Of a stretch of 64,000 nt of DNA, positions 50,192 to 62,457 are shown piece by piece. Both the position numbers and the translations under genes were made by a program. The stretch's first letter is position 1; every line of letters begins with the position of its first letter. Location: contig JAXDDX010000281.1 in NCBI GenBank assembly GCA_034670405.1, positions 62,001 through 126,000 of the forward strand, written 5' to 3'. The stretch comes from Hoplostethus atlanticus (lineage: Eukaryota; Chordata; Actinopteri; Trachichthyiformes; Trachichthyidae). The notes under the pieces were generated by a model, which was given only the letters and a program-made list of their open reading frames with translations, did not search any database and had not been told where the DNA came from.

Positions 50192-50922
50192 TTAAATTGC
50201 AATTTGCCATCGAATGCTGTCAACTTGCGCGTTGCGTGTATTGTCACAATGTAACCGGTTGTTGGAAAAATGAAATTTGAGTTGTTTAGTTTTTGACTCA
50301 ACACCTTCTTTTGTAATGATTAACCGCAGCTTTACTGTAGCAGCATTCATTATTTGGTTCCTCTCTCCCCGCAACAATTGGAGTCGATCTCAAATTGCTA
50401 CCCTGTGTTAGCAAGAAAGAATAGAGCCTAATTCAACCCAGGCATCGTCTCTACTCAGTCGAGGCCGTCTGCCACCATATTGCATTACAGTTGTATTCAC
50501 ACAGTCCTGCAACTGATCTGTCATCAAGATGTAATGTGATATCTTTGGTTTCATGCTGTTTTTTCCCTCTTTGCCTGCCTCCTCCTCCACCAATGAACTT
50601 GTCTTGGCGAGAGCTGCCTGAAATCTGTGTGTGTATGACTGCATGTGTGCATATGGTTGTTTATGCCTGGCACTTTGCACCAGCAATAGGCAGAAGTGGG
50701 TGTTTTAAAGTTTATGGGCAATGATGAATTTGCGATGTTCCGGCACTGGGTGGTTTGGACGTCTTGCTGCATTAATAATGGAAGCACAGCTGGCAGTATT
50801 TATAGTAACAGTGGAAGCATGAATGGAAAGTGATATATGAGATACATCCAGCCCGCTAGCCTGGGCATCGGGCACGGTGTGAGTTCCCACACTGGCAGAG
50901 GGGTCCAAGGAGATTTACTTAC

Positions 50923-50953
<31 letters not shown>

Positions 50954-51461
50954 TATGTGTAAAAACTGAGACAGAAAGACAGAAAAGACGAGAGTATATT
51001 GATGATTAGAAAGTTGTCCAGAGTGTCAGTCCGGTCTGTAGCAGGAGAAAGAGTGCAAAGAGAGTGAAGGAAAAGAGACAAGCTGAAAAGGGGGGGAGGG
51101 GTGCAGCCTCGTTTGATGTGAAGCCCTATTGATTGGCCCACATAGCGTAGCTTAAGACAATGAATATGCACAAGCTTTCTCTCCACGGGGTGGAATTTAT
51201 TAAGTGAGATTTAATCTGTGGCTCGCCCTTCGCTCTGCTCCTCATCTCCTCGCGTCGTCATCTCCGTCCAAATCCGAGCCTGGTCACATCGCTGTATCGA
51301 GAGCTACCGAGTACCAAGTGGATTGCTGAAGTCCTCGGTGAAGGACGGGGAAGTAAACCTGCTGTTGCACGAGACAGCGGGGGTGTTAGAAAAACGAATA
51401 ACAGTGTTATCGGGCGACAACAACTACAGATTATGTGCCGCCACCATGCTGTGTTCGTGAG

Positions 51462-51552
51462 AATGATGCATAGACCTAATTGTTTATCAGTCTGTTTGGA
51501 TGTGTCTGGCTCCCTAGTTGATCAGCAGCCTTCATCTCTTCTACAGAGAATA
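51462..51552 (+). repeat. duplicated non-coding block, copy 1
   Basis: Shares ATAGACCTAATT, TTTGGATGTG, TCTGGCTCCC and TTGATCAGCAGCCTTCATC in the same order with 52942-53042. Not a recognised transposon; no inverted ends or target duplications seen. Lies in the shank1 5' intron. Confidence 0.7.
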
Positions 51553-52941
51553 CAGAAACATTGCCTGGCTTGCCAGTTAGCATAGCTTATCGCTTCTGAT
51601 ATAATAATAATTACACGTAGACATAGAAGCGCTTCTTATACACCATCATAAAAAGATTTAGCGCTATTTAGTGCCAGCGGTCCATACAAGCTAATTGGGA
51701 CAAAGAGCCCAGAAGTACGTTCTCCCATCGCGTGACATCATGTGAATTTCAGTTTGCATAGAAGAAGAGGATTGTGGGAGTTCTCTCAAAGCAGTGTCCA
51801 CCCGCCCCCCCCCCCCCCCCCCCCCCCGACTGACTGACCTGAATTTGTCTCCTGAAGCTTTGTATTGTAATGTATTCTGGATCATTAAGTGGAATTTGTC
51901 ATTGCCATTATCAGTGCAAGAAGAATCCCACAGCATCGCTAAGTATGGAGTGGGTGAAAAAACGTGTTGAAATGATGTGTCTGTTAGGGATGCTAAATCT
52001 GTCGGGGACTGTCTGAGGAAATAGATTTTCTATTCAAACGCCTCTAAATGTGAAACCACCGACCCTTATAAATATAAAGTGCTGATTCAGCCTGTGCTGA
52101 ACCGTCGGGAGCTGAAAAACTCTCTTGCACTTGGTCAAATAAGCCTTTTTCAAACCATGACAGCTTTGCCCAGCTTTTGGCCCTCTCTCCTCACTTTACC
52201 TTTTTTTTTTTTTTTTTGCCTGTCTGTCGACTTCTGTCACAGGGAATGAATCGCAGCTCTGGTCCCATCTCCTGGTTACAGGTGTTTAATTACAACCACC
52301 CTATAAAACCTTGGCTTTTGGTCAACTCCCACCGGGTCGAGATCAAAATGCCTATAGCGCTTATACACCGACTCTGCTGATAGCTGGCACTTTCTGACAC
52401 GACTTCAAAGGGCGTTGTTCTGACGAGAGGAGCGTCAAAACAGAAATCCAAGAGACTTTCTGACAGTGAAACATGTTAAGTTGGCCGGTGTGTTTCGCTT
52501 TCTCATCGGCTCAGACGCCAAAGTGTGCGCGGGCCTGTGGAAAAGAAAGTTTACCGAGCTCGAGGTCGCCACATGGCCGGCTTCCCGTTCGGCGCCTGCA
52601 GCCGTGGAGCAGCATCCACCGTTAATATTTCACAGCCCTTCGTATGTTCAGGCAGTCTCCTCCCCTACAGCTAGTCCCACAGTTGCTTATTTATTCATAA
52701 CCTCCCCCCTCCCCGCGTGCGACACCGCCAACTAATAGCCCTGACTCGACCCTCGGTGGAGTCCTAGATGGCAGAATGGGTCCTGTCACTCTGTGCCAGG
52801 CCACCTCTTGAGCTCCCCAACCGGACGAGAGTGATCAGTCTCTGTGAATGAGGTTATTACTCAGCTCCTGGAACAGGCGTTGTGTAGCCGCTAGCGGAAA
52901 ACAAGAACAGCTTCTGTACAGTCCCACGGAGCCTTCGCGGC

Positions 52942-53042
52942 AATGACGGATAGACCTAATTCATTAGCAGGCTATTTGGATGTGAGCTCGGCTCTCTGGC
53001 TCCCCTGTTGATCAGCAGCCTTCATCACTTCTATGGAGAATA
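52942..53042 (+). repeat. duplicated non-coding block, copy 2
   Basis: Direct-orientation partner of 51462-51552, about 1.48 kb downstream, with an extra segment near 52983-52993 and scattered substitutions. Confidence 0.7.
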
Positions 53043-56000
53043 TCGTAGCGGTAGCAAACATAACTGAGAATACACAGAACCTCTGCTTCTGCCTTCTGCC
53101 TAAGGTGTAAATATTAGTTAGTACAACTCATTTCTTTTATATTAATAATATATGAGATTTTCATATAAATAAATGTCCATTTTGTTACTCTCCATCACCG
53201 ATTGATACTGTGTAAGACAGCAGCGATTCAATCTCTAGTCAGTTCATGAAAGCTTTTCCATTTGCTGCACCCGGTGTCTGGTCGGTCTTTCCTGGGAGAA
53301 AATCCTCTGGCGCACAGGAAGTGATGCGTTTTACCGTTAGTTTGTTTGGAATAAGTAGGAGGATAAGAGCGCCACCTACAGAAACTCACACTCCCATCAA
53401 CGGAAAATCCAAGGAGAAAGAGAAGTCACAGTACTGGACACACTGTTTGATTGACAGGTGATCTCTCGGGAAGTAGAGAAACACCACAGTAATGAAGCTG
53501 AGCACCAAAGACTAAATAAAAAGAATGCGAGTCGTGCGGATTACCACTTTAATAACTAGATACTGCTCAATAAAGAACAGACATGAGTTGTAAAAAAATC
53601 AAATGGTGTACACCGTGATGTGACGCTTGATGTGTCTCATCCAGTCATCTTTAGCTCTAGTCTTTGAAGATGATCCAATGATGCTAAAATAACCCATGAG
53701 GATACATTATCGCATCGGCTCAAAGAGTGGACGAATGCGAGTTTGGGCTTTTAGCTCAGACAAACGGGGGGCTGGTTGTGGGTGGTGTTGGCATTCATCA
53801 TCTGTCAAGGCTTGACAGGTCCTTGTAAACAAGCCAACCTCCACTCGATCAATAGGTAAGCAAATGAGCAAACCTCTGGCTCGAGGGACTGCAACAACGG
53901 CGTCAGAACATTTGTATCCAAATTAATATTGCAAGTGACCTATGCGGGTCCATGAGCAGAAAAGAAGCCTCGTGGCAGAGGAGACGAAGAAACCGTTTGC
54001 AAATTGCTGTACCTCCGCCCGTTGGATACTCAGTTTCTGACTCGGCTGGCTCTACTTCCACCTAACATTCACTACATTGAGCGTAATAGCCCGTCGAACG
54101 CGATTTTCACCGGAAAATACCTTTAAAGTCACCGTGCGGGGAGGCTACGTTAGGTAGCCCGAGATGAACAGCATCTTGAACCACAGGGAAATAGAGTACA
54201 AGTTGTTTTTTTACCATTGTCTCTCATTGTCACACACCCACTTGCATCTTCACTATAAACCCTGTTGTCTATATATAGAGAACCCTTCAGGGCACTTTTG
54301 TTTTATTGCTGTTCCCCCAACAAGTCCTCATCCTGTACTACAGTGCCATTGCTTTTGATGCTCGAAAATCAGCGCCTGAATCGGGTCGACATCTTCGCCT
54401 TGCTTCCTTTTCTTCATCGTCCGTGTGAGAGGTTTTTTGATTTCTTGTAAGCACAATGATTTGTAGTTTGGAGCGTTTTGGCAGATGGGTGTAACTTTAC
54501 ACTGATCCGGTCGGTTGAAGCCAGTAGGGTCAACCATTGTTAGTACAACGCCATTTCTGAACTGTATCGAGGGTTAGCATTCCGATTAGCCTGCTGCTGT
54601 TCAGATTGACATTGAGTGTCAAAAATGACGTAATGTGAGGTTGTGGGCTGTGTGCGTGCAGGGTAGGAGTGTAGGGTACACACGAGGGGGATTCTGGGAC
54701 ACCGGAAAATGTAACGGTGAGCCTTCTGGAGCTCTCACGGGCCTCATCCCAATGTGATTTCCATGATGGGAGGTGTCCAACACCAACTGACATACGCACT
54801 ATCACACAGCCCAGCCTTTCCTCTAACACTCAAACCAGGTTGCTCAACCGGCACTCACCCTAGTTTAGCAGCACGTGGGATAGTTACATCAGAACCTGCG
54901 TATTAGTAAAAGAAACACGTGGCTTCATTCTCCGCCGGCTGGGCTCCCCTGGGCCGCTGCCATTTTGACTGACGTCTTCTCTGACGTACCGTTGCCTCCT
55001 CTGGAGACCTTGGGTTACACGATCAGCTCGGTTATCCCACTGTGGCACCCAGAGGGTCAAAGTACATGGCATTATGGCAATGGATGCGCGTGCAAATATT
55101 TGTGTTTGCACGCAAAACTTAGGTGTGTGTCCATTTGCGAGAGCGTCAAAGTGCCTTTTTTCCTGCGTAGATGTCAGACAAGGAGGGAGGGAAATTGGCC
55201 GTTCCAGTTTAGTGGCAGGAAAGTGGGGCGATCTGTTCTTTGGAAGTTTCCCAGTGAAATTTCCTGGGGACCAAGACACTGAAAATATCTATCTATATAC
55301 ACACTATGTCCTACATAAAAGAGAGGGTGAAAGAGAGAGAGAGCGCGAGAGCACATGAGAATACATGTGTGTGAGAGAGAGAGAGGGAGGAGGAGAGAGG
55401 GTAAACGTCACAGTGCTGGTTGTTAGAAGACTTCTTGAACCAGGCCAAGACACCAATCAGAGTTTCCTCATTTGACCCAACACTGCCGTCACACTGCCGG
55501 AAGTCCAGTTTTTAGCCTCATAACTTTTTGGTGATTTGGAGTTTGTTCGTTGCCTTCTGCCACAAATGGTCATTTCAACCGGGTCCCCCTTAAAACGCGT
55601 CTCACATCCGGATTGTGTCCCGGGTAGGATTTGGCCGGATTACCTGGCACACCTTACACCTGGCAAACGTGTCCCAAGTGAACAAATTGAGATTGGATTT
55701 CTGTTTCCCTCGCCAAAACACGGGTTGCTCAACGCGTCGCTTCCTCTCAACAATACATTTTTGACGCATTTCATTCATGCTTTGTTGTTAAATGCATCTC
55801 TGATCAGGCCCGGAGGCGGTTCGGGTGATGGGATCCACTTCCGACTCATTCCCAGATGTAAAGGGGACCATGTACCTGGTCCTTTATGTGCGTCATCAAT
55901 CAATCTGTTTCTCTTGATTCCACTTCAAACAGCGCCCCCTCCCCCTCCCACCCTCCCCCCCTCCCTCCCCCTACCCCTGCCCCCGACTGAGAGAGTTAAT

Positions 56001-56375
56001 AATGTGACCTGGAACTGAAATGCAACTCTCCAAGGAGAATAGCAACCGATTAAGATTTATGACGGAGCGATACGAAGCGGAGGAGATGATTATCACTTGT
56101 TGGAATTAGGTAATATCTAATCGTCCATTGTCCTCTTTATCTTCACACACATGAACACACACACACACACACACAGAGTATTCATTATGAAGGTCTTTTA
56201 TGTGTGAGTCATGACTTTTCTCTTGGGAACCGATTACTGCTTTATGACTCCTCTGTCCTGAGCTGATGATGATGACTGATTTTCTCAGCCTTTTACCTCC
56301 TTGCTCCTTCCTTGAGGGTCAGACCAATATCGGGGTGATATTGGAGAATGTTTAGTGTCACATGATGGTCTAAAT

Positions 56376-56570
56376 CAGAGGTGGGCAATCATGTGCCATG
56401 GAGGGCCGAGAGTATGCAGGTTTTCACTTCAACCAAAGACTACACCAGGTGATTTCACTGATCAACACACCTTCAACCAGAGAGGTTGTGAAATCACCTG
56501 GTGTAGTCTTTGGTTGGAGCGAAAACCTGCATACTCTCGGCCCTCCATGGCACATGATTGCCCACCCCTG
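56376..56570. mobile_element. palindromic hAT-type MITE
   Basis: Ends CAGAGGTGGGCAATCATGTG and exact-complement right arm (...CACATGATTGCCCACCCCTG); arms continue nearly perfectly for about 85 bp each, so the 195-bp element is almost a full hairpin. Flanked by identical GTCTAAAT (56368-56375 and 56571-56578), an 8-bp hAT target duplication. Perfect duplication and arms suggest recent insertion. Confidence 0.9.
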
Positions 56571-57873
56571 GTCTAAATGCTGTTTCCATCCTGACGAGAG
56601 TGAAATTCTGCAGGAAACGCTGAATCCTTTTGTTTGGTCAAATTTAACTATAACGGTATCGGCCTCGAAAAGCCGATATCGGTCGAACCCTGCCTTCCTC
56701 ACCTCCTGCCTCCTGCTCCTCTGCTCCTCCACCCAGCCCCCCTGTGTTCACACCTCTGACTTAACAGCCTCCTTTCACGTCGCTCCCCTCCCCTACCCCC
56801 ACTTTCCTCCTCCGATTCTCTTTTGTTTCCCTCTTCCATTACAGTATCTCGGGTGTCTTTCTTCCCATCTTACCTCTCCTTTCTTCTCACTCTCGTTCTC
56901 TCCCCTCCAGCCCTCTAATCAGATGTGTTGCCCGCCCGTCCTCTATCTGTCTCCTTTTCTTCGCCGATCTATTTCTCTGCCCGGCTGGGCTCTCGCTCCT
57001 TGTCGTCCTTGTTCCGAATCCTCCTCTCTCTAGTGTAGCTAAATCCCTCATATTTCCCCACTGCCTCCTCATTTTCTCTTTCTCCTTCCCCTTCCCCTTC
57101 TGTGTCTCTCTTGCTCTTGTCTTTTCTCTCTCTAACCAAATGCCCGCTCATCCCTGCTACCTTACCGCTTTCCCCTTGTCCTCTTCCCTCCTCCTCCTCC
57201 TCTCTGCTTTCCCCCTATCTCTGATTACTCAGCACTATGCAAAACTATGGATTGTTCACTTCCATTTCCATTATCATATCTGCTTTAGGTAGCTCTCCCC
57301 GGTTGGTCAGCTTTTTGACAAGACTATACCAACCTCGCTGCCTTCTCTAAGCCCTCTCCCTCTTTCTCTGTGTGCCCTTGTCTCTTTATTTGTCTCTTTA
57401 TTTGGTTTCCAGTCATTCTTCCCCTCGACTTCTTTCTCTCTGCGTTCAGTCTCTCAGCCTTTGCTTTTATTTCACCCCCTCTTTTTAAATCATCAGATGC
57501 AGCTTTATAAAAGGGGCCTGACTAATGTGCATGTACAAAAACACTGTAGATGCAGTTGCAACTTTATAGGGACCAGATAATCATGAAATGTTAACTAGGG
57601 CAATCGCAAATCAACCTCATTTAATTTCTTAACTCATAATACGAGACATAAATGAACAATTCAGCAATATAAATGTATCATTTACGGGGCGATATATAGT
57701 GTTTGTCCAACTATGCCGTGCCTGTCAAATGACTATGTAACAGTTTGTTGCACAGTAGTCCACTGTTGCCTCCGTCCTCATTATAGTGAGCAGCAGCAGG
57801 TGGTTGGAAGCAACCAGCACACCAGTTTGTCAGTGTTTGTCACAGTCAATTCTGCTCTCGGTGTTTTTTTGTT

Positions 57874-57905
<32 letters not shown>

Positions 57906-58946
57906 CGAGAGAGCGAGAGAGAGAGAGAGACTATACATATTCTCAACACTGCAAAAAATGTTCATCTTAGTAAACCATTCATTACGATTCTGATTCTAAG
58001 GTGTGTTCATTTCACTATAATTCCAAGTCATTTCCTTGTTTTTTTTCGACAAATAAGTGTCAGTATCTTGGAACAAGGCAGAATAACTCACTCTAGTGTG
58101 AACAACAACAACGGATTCGGATTTTGAGGCTCAGTGCTAGCCTTAAATGACTTGGTAAGATGGACACATTTGTCCCTCGAGAGTAATAACTCCTTTCCCT
58201 GTCATTCCTTCCATTTTATTTTTTATTTTCTTGTTCCATCTCTTCTCTTCACCTGGACAGCTGGTGGTTTATGCTCTCACTCAATGTCCCCGTGAGAATA
58301 GTCTTGATATTATCTGTCTGACACTTTGTTTTTTCTGTGCAACATGGCCACGTTTCCCCCCGGTGTCTCTCAACACACATGCGCAGTCCATTTACAATTT
58401 AAAGTCTCCTCATTATTCCGTATTTGGTATTCCTTCAAAGTAAAACGCCCTGAACTTGAAAACAAGCAGCGACGTGATACTGAATGTTTTCCCAGTGAAA
58501 GTTTAGATCAGTAACCGTTTTGTTAACGTCCCATTTTGCACAGTTTTGTCTTTCCAGTGCACAGACTTCTTTGGTATCTCTGTAGCTGTGCCTGTACTCT
58601 CTGCCCTCTCTACTCAAACTGCTCTGAATGCTCTATCCATTCATTCAGTAGAGTGCCCCAGTTCTTTATAACTCTGCTGCTTGGTGCTGCGTGGAGCTGT
58701 TCATTATGTAGTGGTGCTGAAAGTCCAGACACTGAGCGCAGTGCCAACAAGTAACCACTAGGGACTGATCTGTCCTCTGCTCAGCTTGTACTTGAACACA
58801 GCGCTGCATCATTACTGCTCTGAAGTGGTCTCAGGGGTGAGGGCAAGCATAACAGGTTATACTTCACCATGTGAAGGGCTGTTGTCTGTTATGAGTTGCT
58901 GTATAGGGCAGAAGTGCATAGTCTTTTCAGCTATATATATATATAT

Positions 58947-59553
58947 TACGCTCCATAGTAGTACCCTCCATAATATTAACTTCCACAGTAGCACCCTCCA
59001 TAGTAGTACCCTCCTTAGAAGTACCTTCCATAATAGTACCCTCTATAGTATTACCCTCATTCAAAGTACCTTCCATAATAGCACCCTCCATAGTATTACC
59101 CTACATAGTATTACCCTCCATGATAGTACCCCCATCATAGTACCCTCCATGGTAGTACCCTCCATAGTAGTACCCTCCATAATAGTACCCTCCATAGTAT
59201 TACCCTCCATAGTAGTACCCTCCATAATAGTACCCTCCATAGTATTAACCTCCATAGTAGTACCCTCCATAGTAGTACCCTCCATTATAGTACCCTCCAT
59301 GATAGTACCCTCCATGATAGTACCCTCGATCATAGTACCCTCGATCATAGTACCCTTCATAGTATTAACCTCCATAGTAGTACCCTCCATAGTAGTGCCC
59401 TCCATTATAGTACCCTCCATGATAGTACCCTCGATCATAGTACCCTCGTTCATAGTACCCTCCATAATAGTACCCTCCATAGTATTAACCTCCATAGTAG
59501 TACCCTCCATAGTAGTACCCTCCATAGTAGTACCCTCCATAGTAGTACCCTTA
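58947..59553. repeat. 15-bp minisatellite, about 40 copies
   Basis: Unit TACCCTCCATAGTAG with variants (TAATAG, TGATAG, GATCATAG, TATTAAC). Because the unit is five codons, both strands stay open: + reads VPSIV repeats, minus reads TMEGT repeats. A longer period of about 105-120 bp is visible: the block from ATTAACC near 59245 to about 59355 recurs from about 59365. Not a gene. Confidence 0.95.
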
Positions 59554-59927
59554 GTAAACCATGCCTCAGGGGTCTGTACTAGAGACAGAGAGCTTCTGGA
59601 GGTCCGGTTGTCTCAAGCTCAACAGAACCGCATGGAGTCTGGGATTGTAGACTGAAGTTTCACATTCCAAGTCGATCTGTTTGAACATGATGTGTGAATA
59701 GTATGTCGCCCTGTGGTGAGGGCTAGAAGTAGGCTACGTTTGAAAGGAAGCAGTCTGTTCCCATAGTGACCAGAGTTTGCAGGAGGGATGTGGGATGGAG
59801 TCCTGGCCTTGGGCAGACGAGACTGTCAACTGTTCATGAACTTCTTGTTCTGTGGTTTTGTTTTCACTCGCTCTCTGTGTCTTTGTTCTGATCTATTCTT
59901 CTTCTCTTCCTTCCTCCCCCCCTGCAG

Positions 59928-59978
59928 TGTCTCTCCGGGAATGATGCTGTTGCCTTTCATGCCGCCCTCCCTGTCACC
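59928..59978 (+). promoter_or_regulatory. shank1: shank1 leader with overlapping upstream ORF
   Basis: Acceptor (ttcctccccccctgcag) ends at 59927. An upstream ATG at 59941 starts a 13-codon frame (MMLLPFMPPSLSP) whose TGA stop (59980-59982) overlaps the main ATG (59979-59981) as ATGA. Ribosomes would have to scan past it or reinitiate, so translation may be tuned here. Confidence 0.5.
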
Positions 59979-60065
59979 ATGACAATGCCGTTCAGCCCCC
60001 TCTCCAGTGACGAGGAGCAGCAAAGGATGCTGGGAAACAATCGACATCTCTATCCAGGGGCAGAG

Positions 60066-60101
<36 letters not shown>

Positions 60102-60488
60102 ATGGAGGAGGATGACCGCGACGAGGAAGGGGAGGACGAGGAGAACGGGGAGCTGGAGGGAGAACAGGAAGATGAGGAGGAGGGGGTGGTGATGGAGGAG
60201 GTCAGGCGAGGGGGCCTGTCGCGAGGAGGCAGGGGCGAGGGGCACAGGCAGTCGGGCAAAATAGCAGGACGGCCCACGGGAGACAGACAGATTCGCCCCG
60301 GGAACCCTGGGCACACCGCAAACCCCTATTCGTCCAACCCCGGACCCACGCACCAACAGCCAGCCAATCAGATGCAGCAGCAGCAGCAGAGGAGGCTGAA
60401 GGAGCGCAGCGCCAGCTCAGTGCCATCTGAGGACGCCCACATCGCTATGATGGTGTTTCGCATCGGCATACCGGACATCAAGCAAACG
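59979..60488 (+). CDS. shank1: SHANK1-type postsynaptic scaffold, first coding exon (partial)
   Basis: SHANK proteins are master scaffolds of excitatory postsynaptic densities, with SPN, ankyrin, SH3, PDZ, proline-rich and SAM regions. Only the first coding exon is in the window: 170 codons from ATG 59979 to the donor ACG|GTCAGT at 60488, phase 0. The end AHIAMMVFRIGIPDIKQT matches the start of the SPN/ubiquitin-like fold in SHANK1 (AHFSMMVFRIGIPDLHQT), and the preceding S-x-S-V-P-S-E-D agrees too; SHANK2 and SHANK3 differ (for example VVVRVGIPD). The MT-x-x-P-x-x-S-x-x-DEE opening also resembles SHANK1. Unusual features are an uninterrupted 13-Glu run (29-41) in a long acidic stretch (to about residue 75) and a short Gln tract (about 129-134). 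The rest of the gene lies to the right. Confidence 0.88.
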
Positions 60489-60984
60489 GTCAGTGCTGTT
60501 GCTGGAACCACCCACAGAATCTGCCAACATCTTGGTGATTATAAGCCTGCACACAGATACAAGTGTATGAGCAATCCCTGGCAACTTCACAAGCATAAAG
60601 GACTTCAATCCCACTCCTTAGTCCCCGTAAAAAAGCAACACACATGCTTTTATTGAAACAGTCATGACCAATGAAGCCAGTTTTGGATTATCCATTTCAC
60701 CATACAAAGAATAAAGGCTCTTCACTTTTTATGTGAGTGTGATGCGGGTCAGTACACCCTTAAAAAGAAGATGCCATTTTCAGTACAGCTCTTGTTGAAC
60801 TACACAAATGTGTGTAGTTACAGATTAGACTCACATATTTGTTGGAAACTGGCGTCTTCATTTTAAGGGTGTGTGTGTGTGTGTGGTCAATTCGGGCCAA
60901 ACCTGCAATGTGCAGTGCCCCAGAAATATAGCAAGGGTTGGGTGTGCTACCTCGATTAGACTTTCTCTCACACACCCACGCATG

Positions 60985-61019
<35 letters not shown>

Positions 61020-61978
61020 TCACCAGCAGAAAACCGAGAGAACCGCAAATACTTGTCAGCAAAGTGACTGATCTTTCAAGGTGACCCAGCTATCCCAGAG
61101 AGGGAGAGGGAGAGAGAGAGAGAGAGCACGCAAATGAGAGCACTCACAGTGAGAGCGTGTGAACAGGATTTCATTTTTGAAACCACTTCTATGGGCACAA
61201 AGAGATTCAACGAGAGAGAATCAAAGAGGAGGAAGTGGAAGGAAAAAGAGAGAGGGAATAGTGAGGGAAGCGCAACCTCTGGCTTAATGTCACTGAAGAG
61301 GTTTGAAGCGGTTCGATAAAGCACGCCGTGAAAAGCCCTTTTCGGTGTGACCGGTTTTGAGAGAGCTGTCCAGAATCGCGCTGCACCGGTCCCCCCCCCC
61401 CCCACCCCCCACTATCATTTCCTGTTTCCCAGATGCATGTCTTACATCACATTAGTGCAAAAGGTGCTTTCAGAAGTGTGTCTAAATTGTTTGCGCTGGC
61501 TTGGAGCTACAGTTGCCGCCGTGCACAGTATGCCAGTATCCCACACTCAGGCCATCAAAACTGCCAGACACCCAGTGTCTTTTTTTTTCTTTCCTCTCTG
61601 TGCTTCTCTGATGAATGATCTGTTGAAATGAGTCGTGAATAGTAACTCGATTGTACTGCTAATTGAATTACGGAGAGCAGGGAATCGCGGGGATACGGGG
61701 GACTGTGGATGCATGTGTTTGGGTTTGGGCAGGAGAGGAGGAGGAGGAGGAGGAGGAGGAGAGAGAGCGAGAGAAAAGAGGAGGGGCAGAGAAAGAGAGT
61801 GGGAACCTCTGCTCTTAGCAAGATTAAAGCTGAACCAGCCTGCCTTTGTGTTTGGTAAAGAGAAGGCTGCATTCCACAGACATCAGCTGTCTCTCTGTCT
61901 GTGTGATGTATCCACTGCTGGGATCTGGCTTTATAAATCATCAGTAAGAATAAAACTGTAAATGAAATATGTGAATCT

Positions 61979-61980
61979 GT

Positions 61981-62036
<56 letters not shown>
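61979..62036. repeat. (TG)n microsatellite
   Basis: About 28 units; another (TG)n of about 18 units lies at 62168-62201. Confidence 0.93.
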
Positions 62037-62039
<3 letters not shown>

Positions 62040-62167
62040 TGCACATATTTCATATTTACCACCGTGTATCCCGATGCGCTGTGAATGCCTCTCTCAATGC
62101 TACTTCCTCCCTTTTGCTACCGTGTGATTTATTATTGATCTGTGTATGGGTGGTTGCAGCAGTGCGC

Positions 62168-62204
<37 letters not shown>

Positions 62205-62419
62205 GATATACAAGTGTGCGTGCTTCATTGTTTTTAAACCCAGACATAAATTATTCACAGCTCCCTGTTTATTCTAACAAACCGACATCAAAGTTTAATT
62301 GTAAAAAGATGGATAAAATGGAATGACGGCGGGGCTCAGGAGGGGAATGCTCACTCAAGCTGGGGGTCATGCATTCAAATGTTAGATAGAGATTGATGGA
62401 GAAATGAAGATAGATAGAT

Positions 62420-62420
<1 letters not shown>

Positions 62421-62454
<34 letters not shown>

Positions 62455-62457
62455 AAA
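62421..62457. repeat. (GAAA)n microsatellite
   Basis: About nine GAAA units following a short (GATA)n run. Confidence 0.93.

Larger units (their letters stand above)
44420..59927 (+). other. shank1: shank1 5' intron / upstream region
   Basis: About 15.5 kb without coding exons. Contents I can name: microsatellites, a G18 run (46509-46526) and a C23 run (51805-51827), a TTAA-flanked transposon (49638-50191), a duplicated 90-bp block (51462-51552, 52942-53042), a hAT MITE (56376-56570) and a 15-bp minisatellite (58947-59553). Several unrepeated, non-coding stretches with homeodomain-like ATTA words (for example 46640-46700, 48340-48530, 52240-52340, 56020-56110) might be conserved non-coding elements, but this cannot be judged from one sequence. 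Confidence 0.45.

Noticed and set aside
58947..59553. CRISPR-like regular repeat
   Set aside because: Units are contiguous with no unique spacers; this is a eukaryotic minisatellite.
58786..59655. 289-codon + strand open frame (and 159-codon frame on the other strand)
   Set aside because: Almost entirely the 15-bp minisatellite; both strands open because the unit is five codons. No domain.
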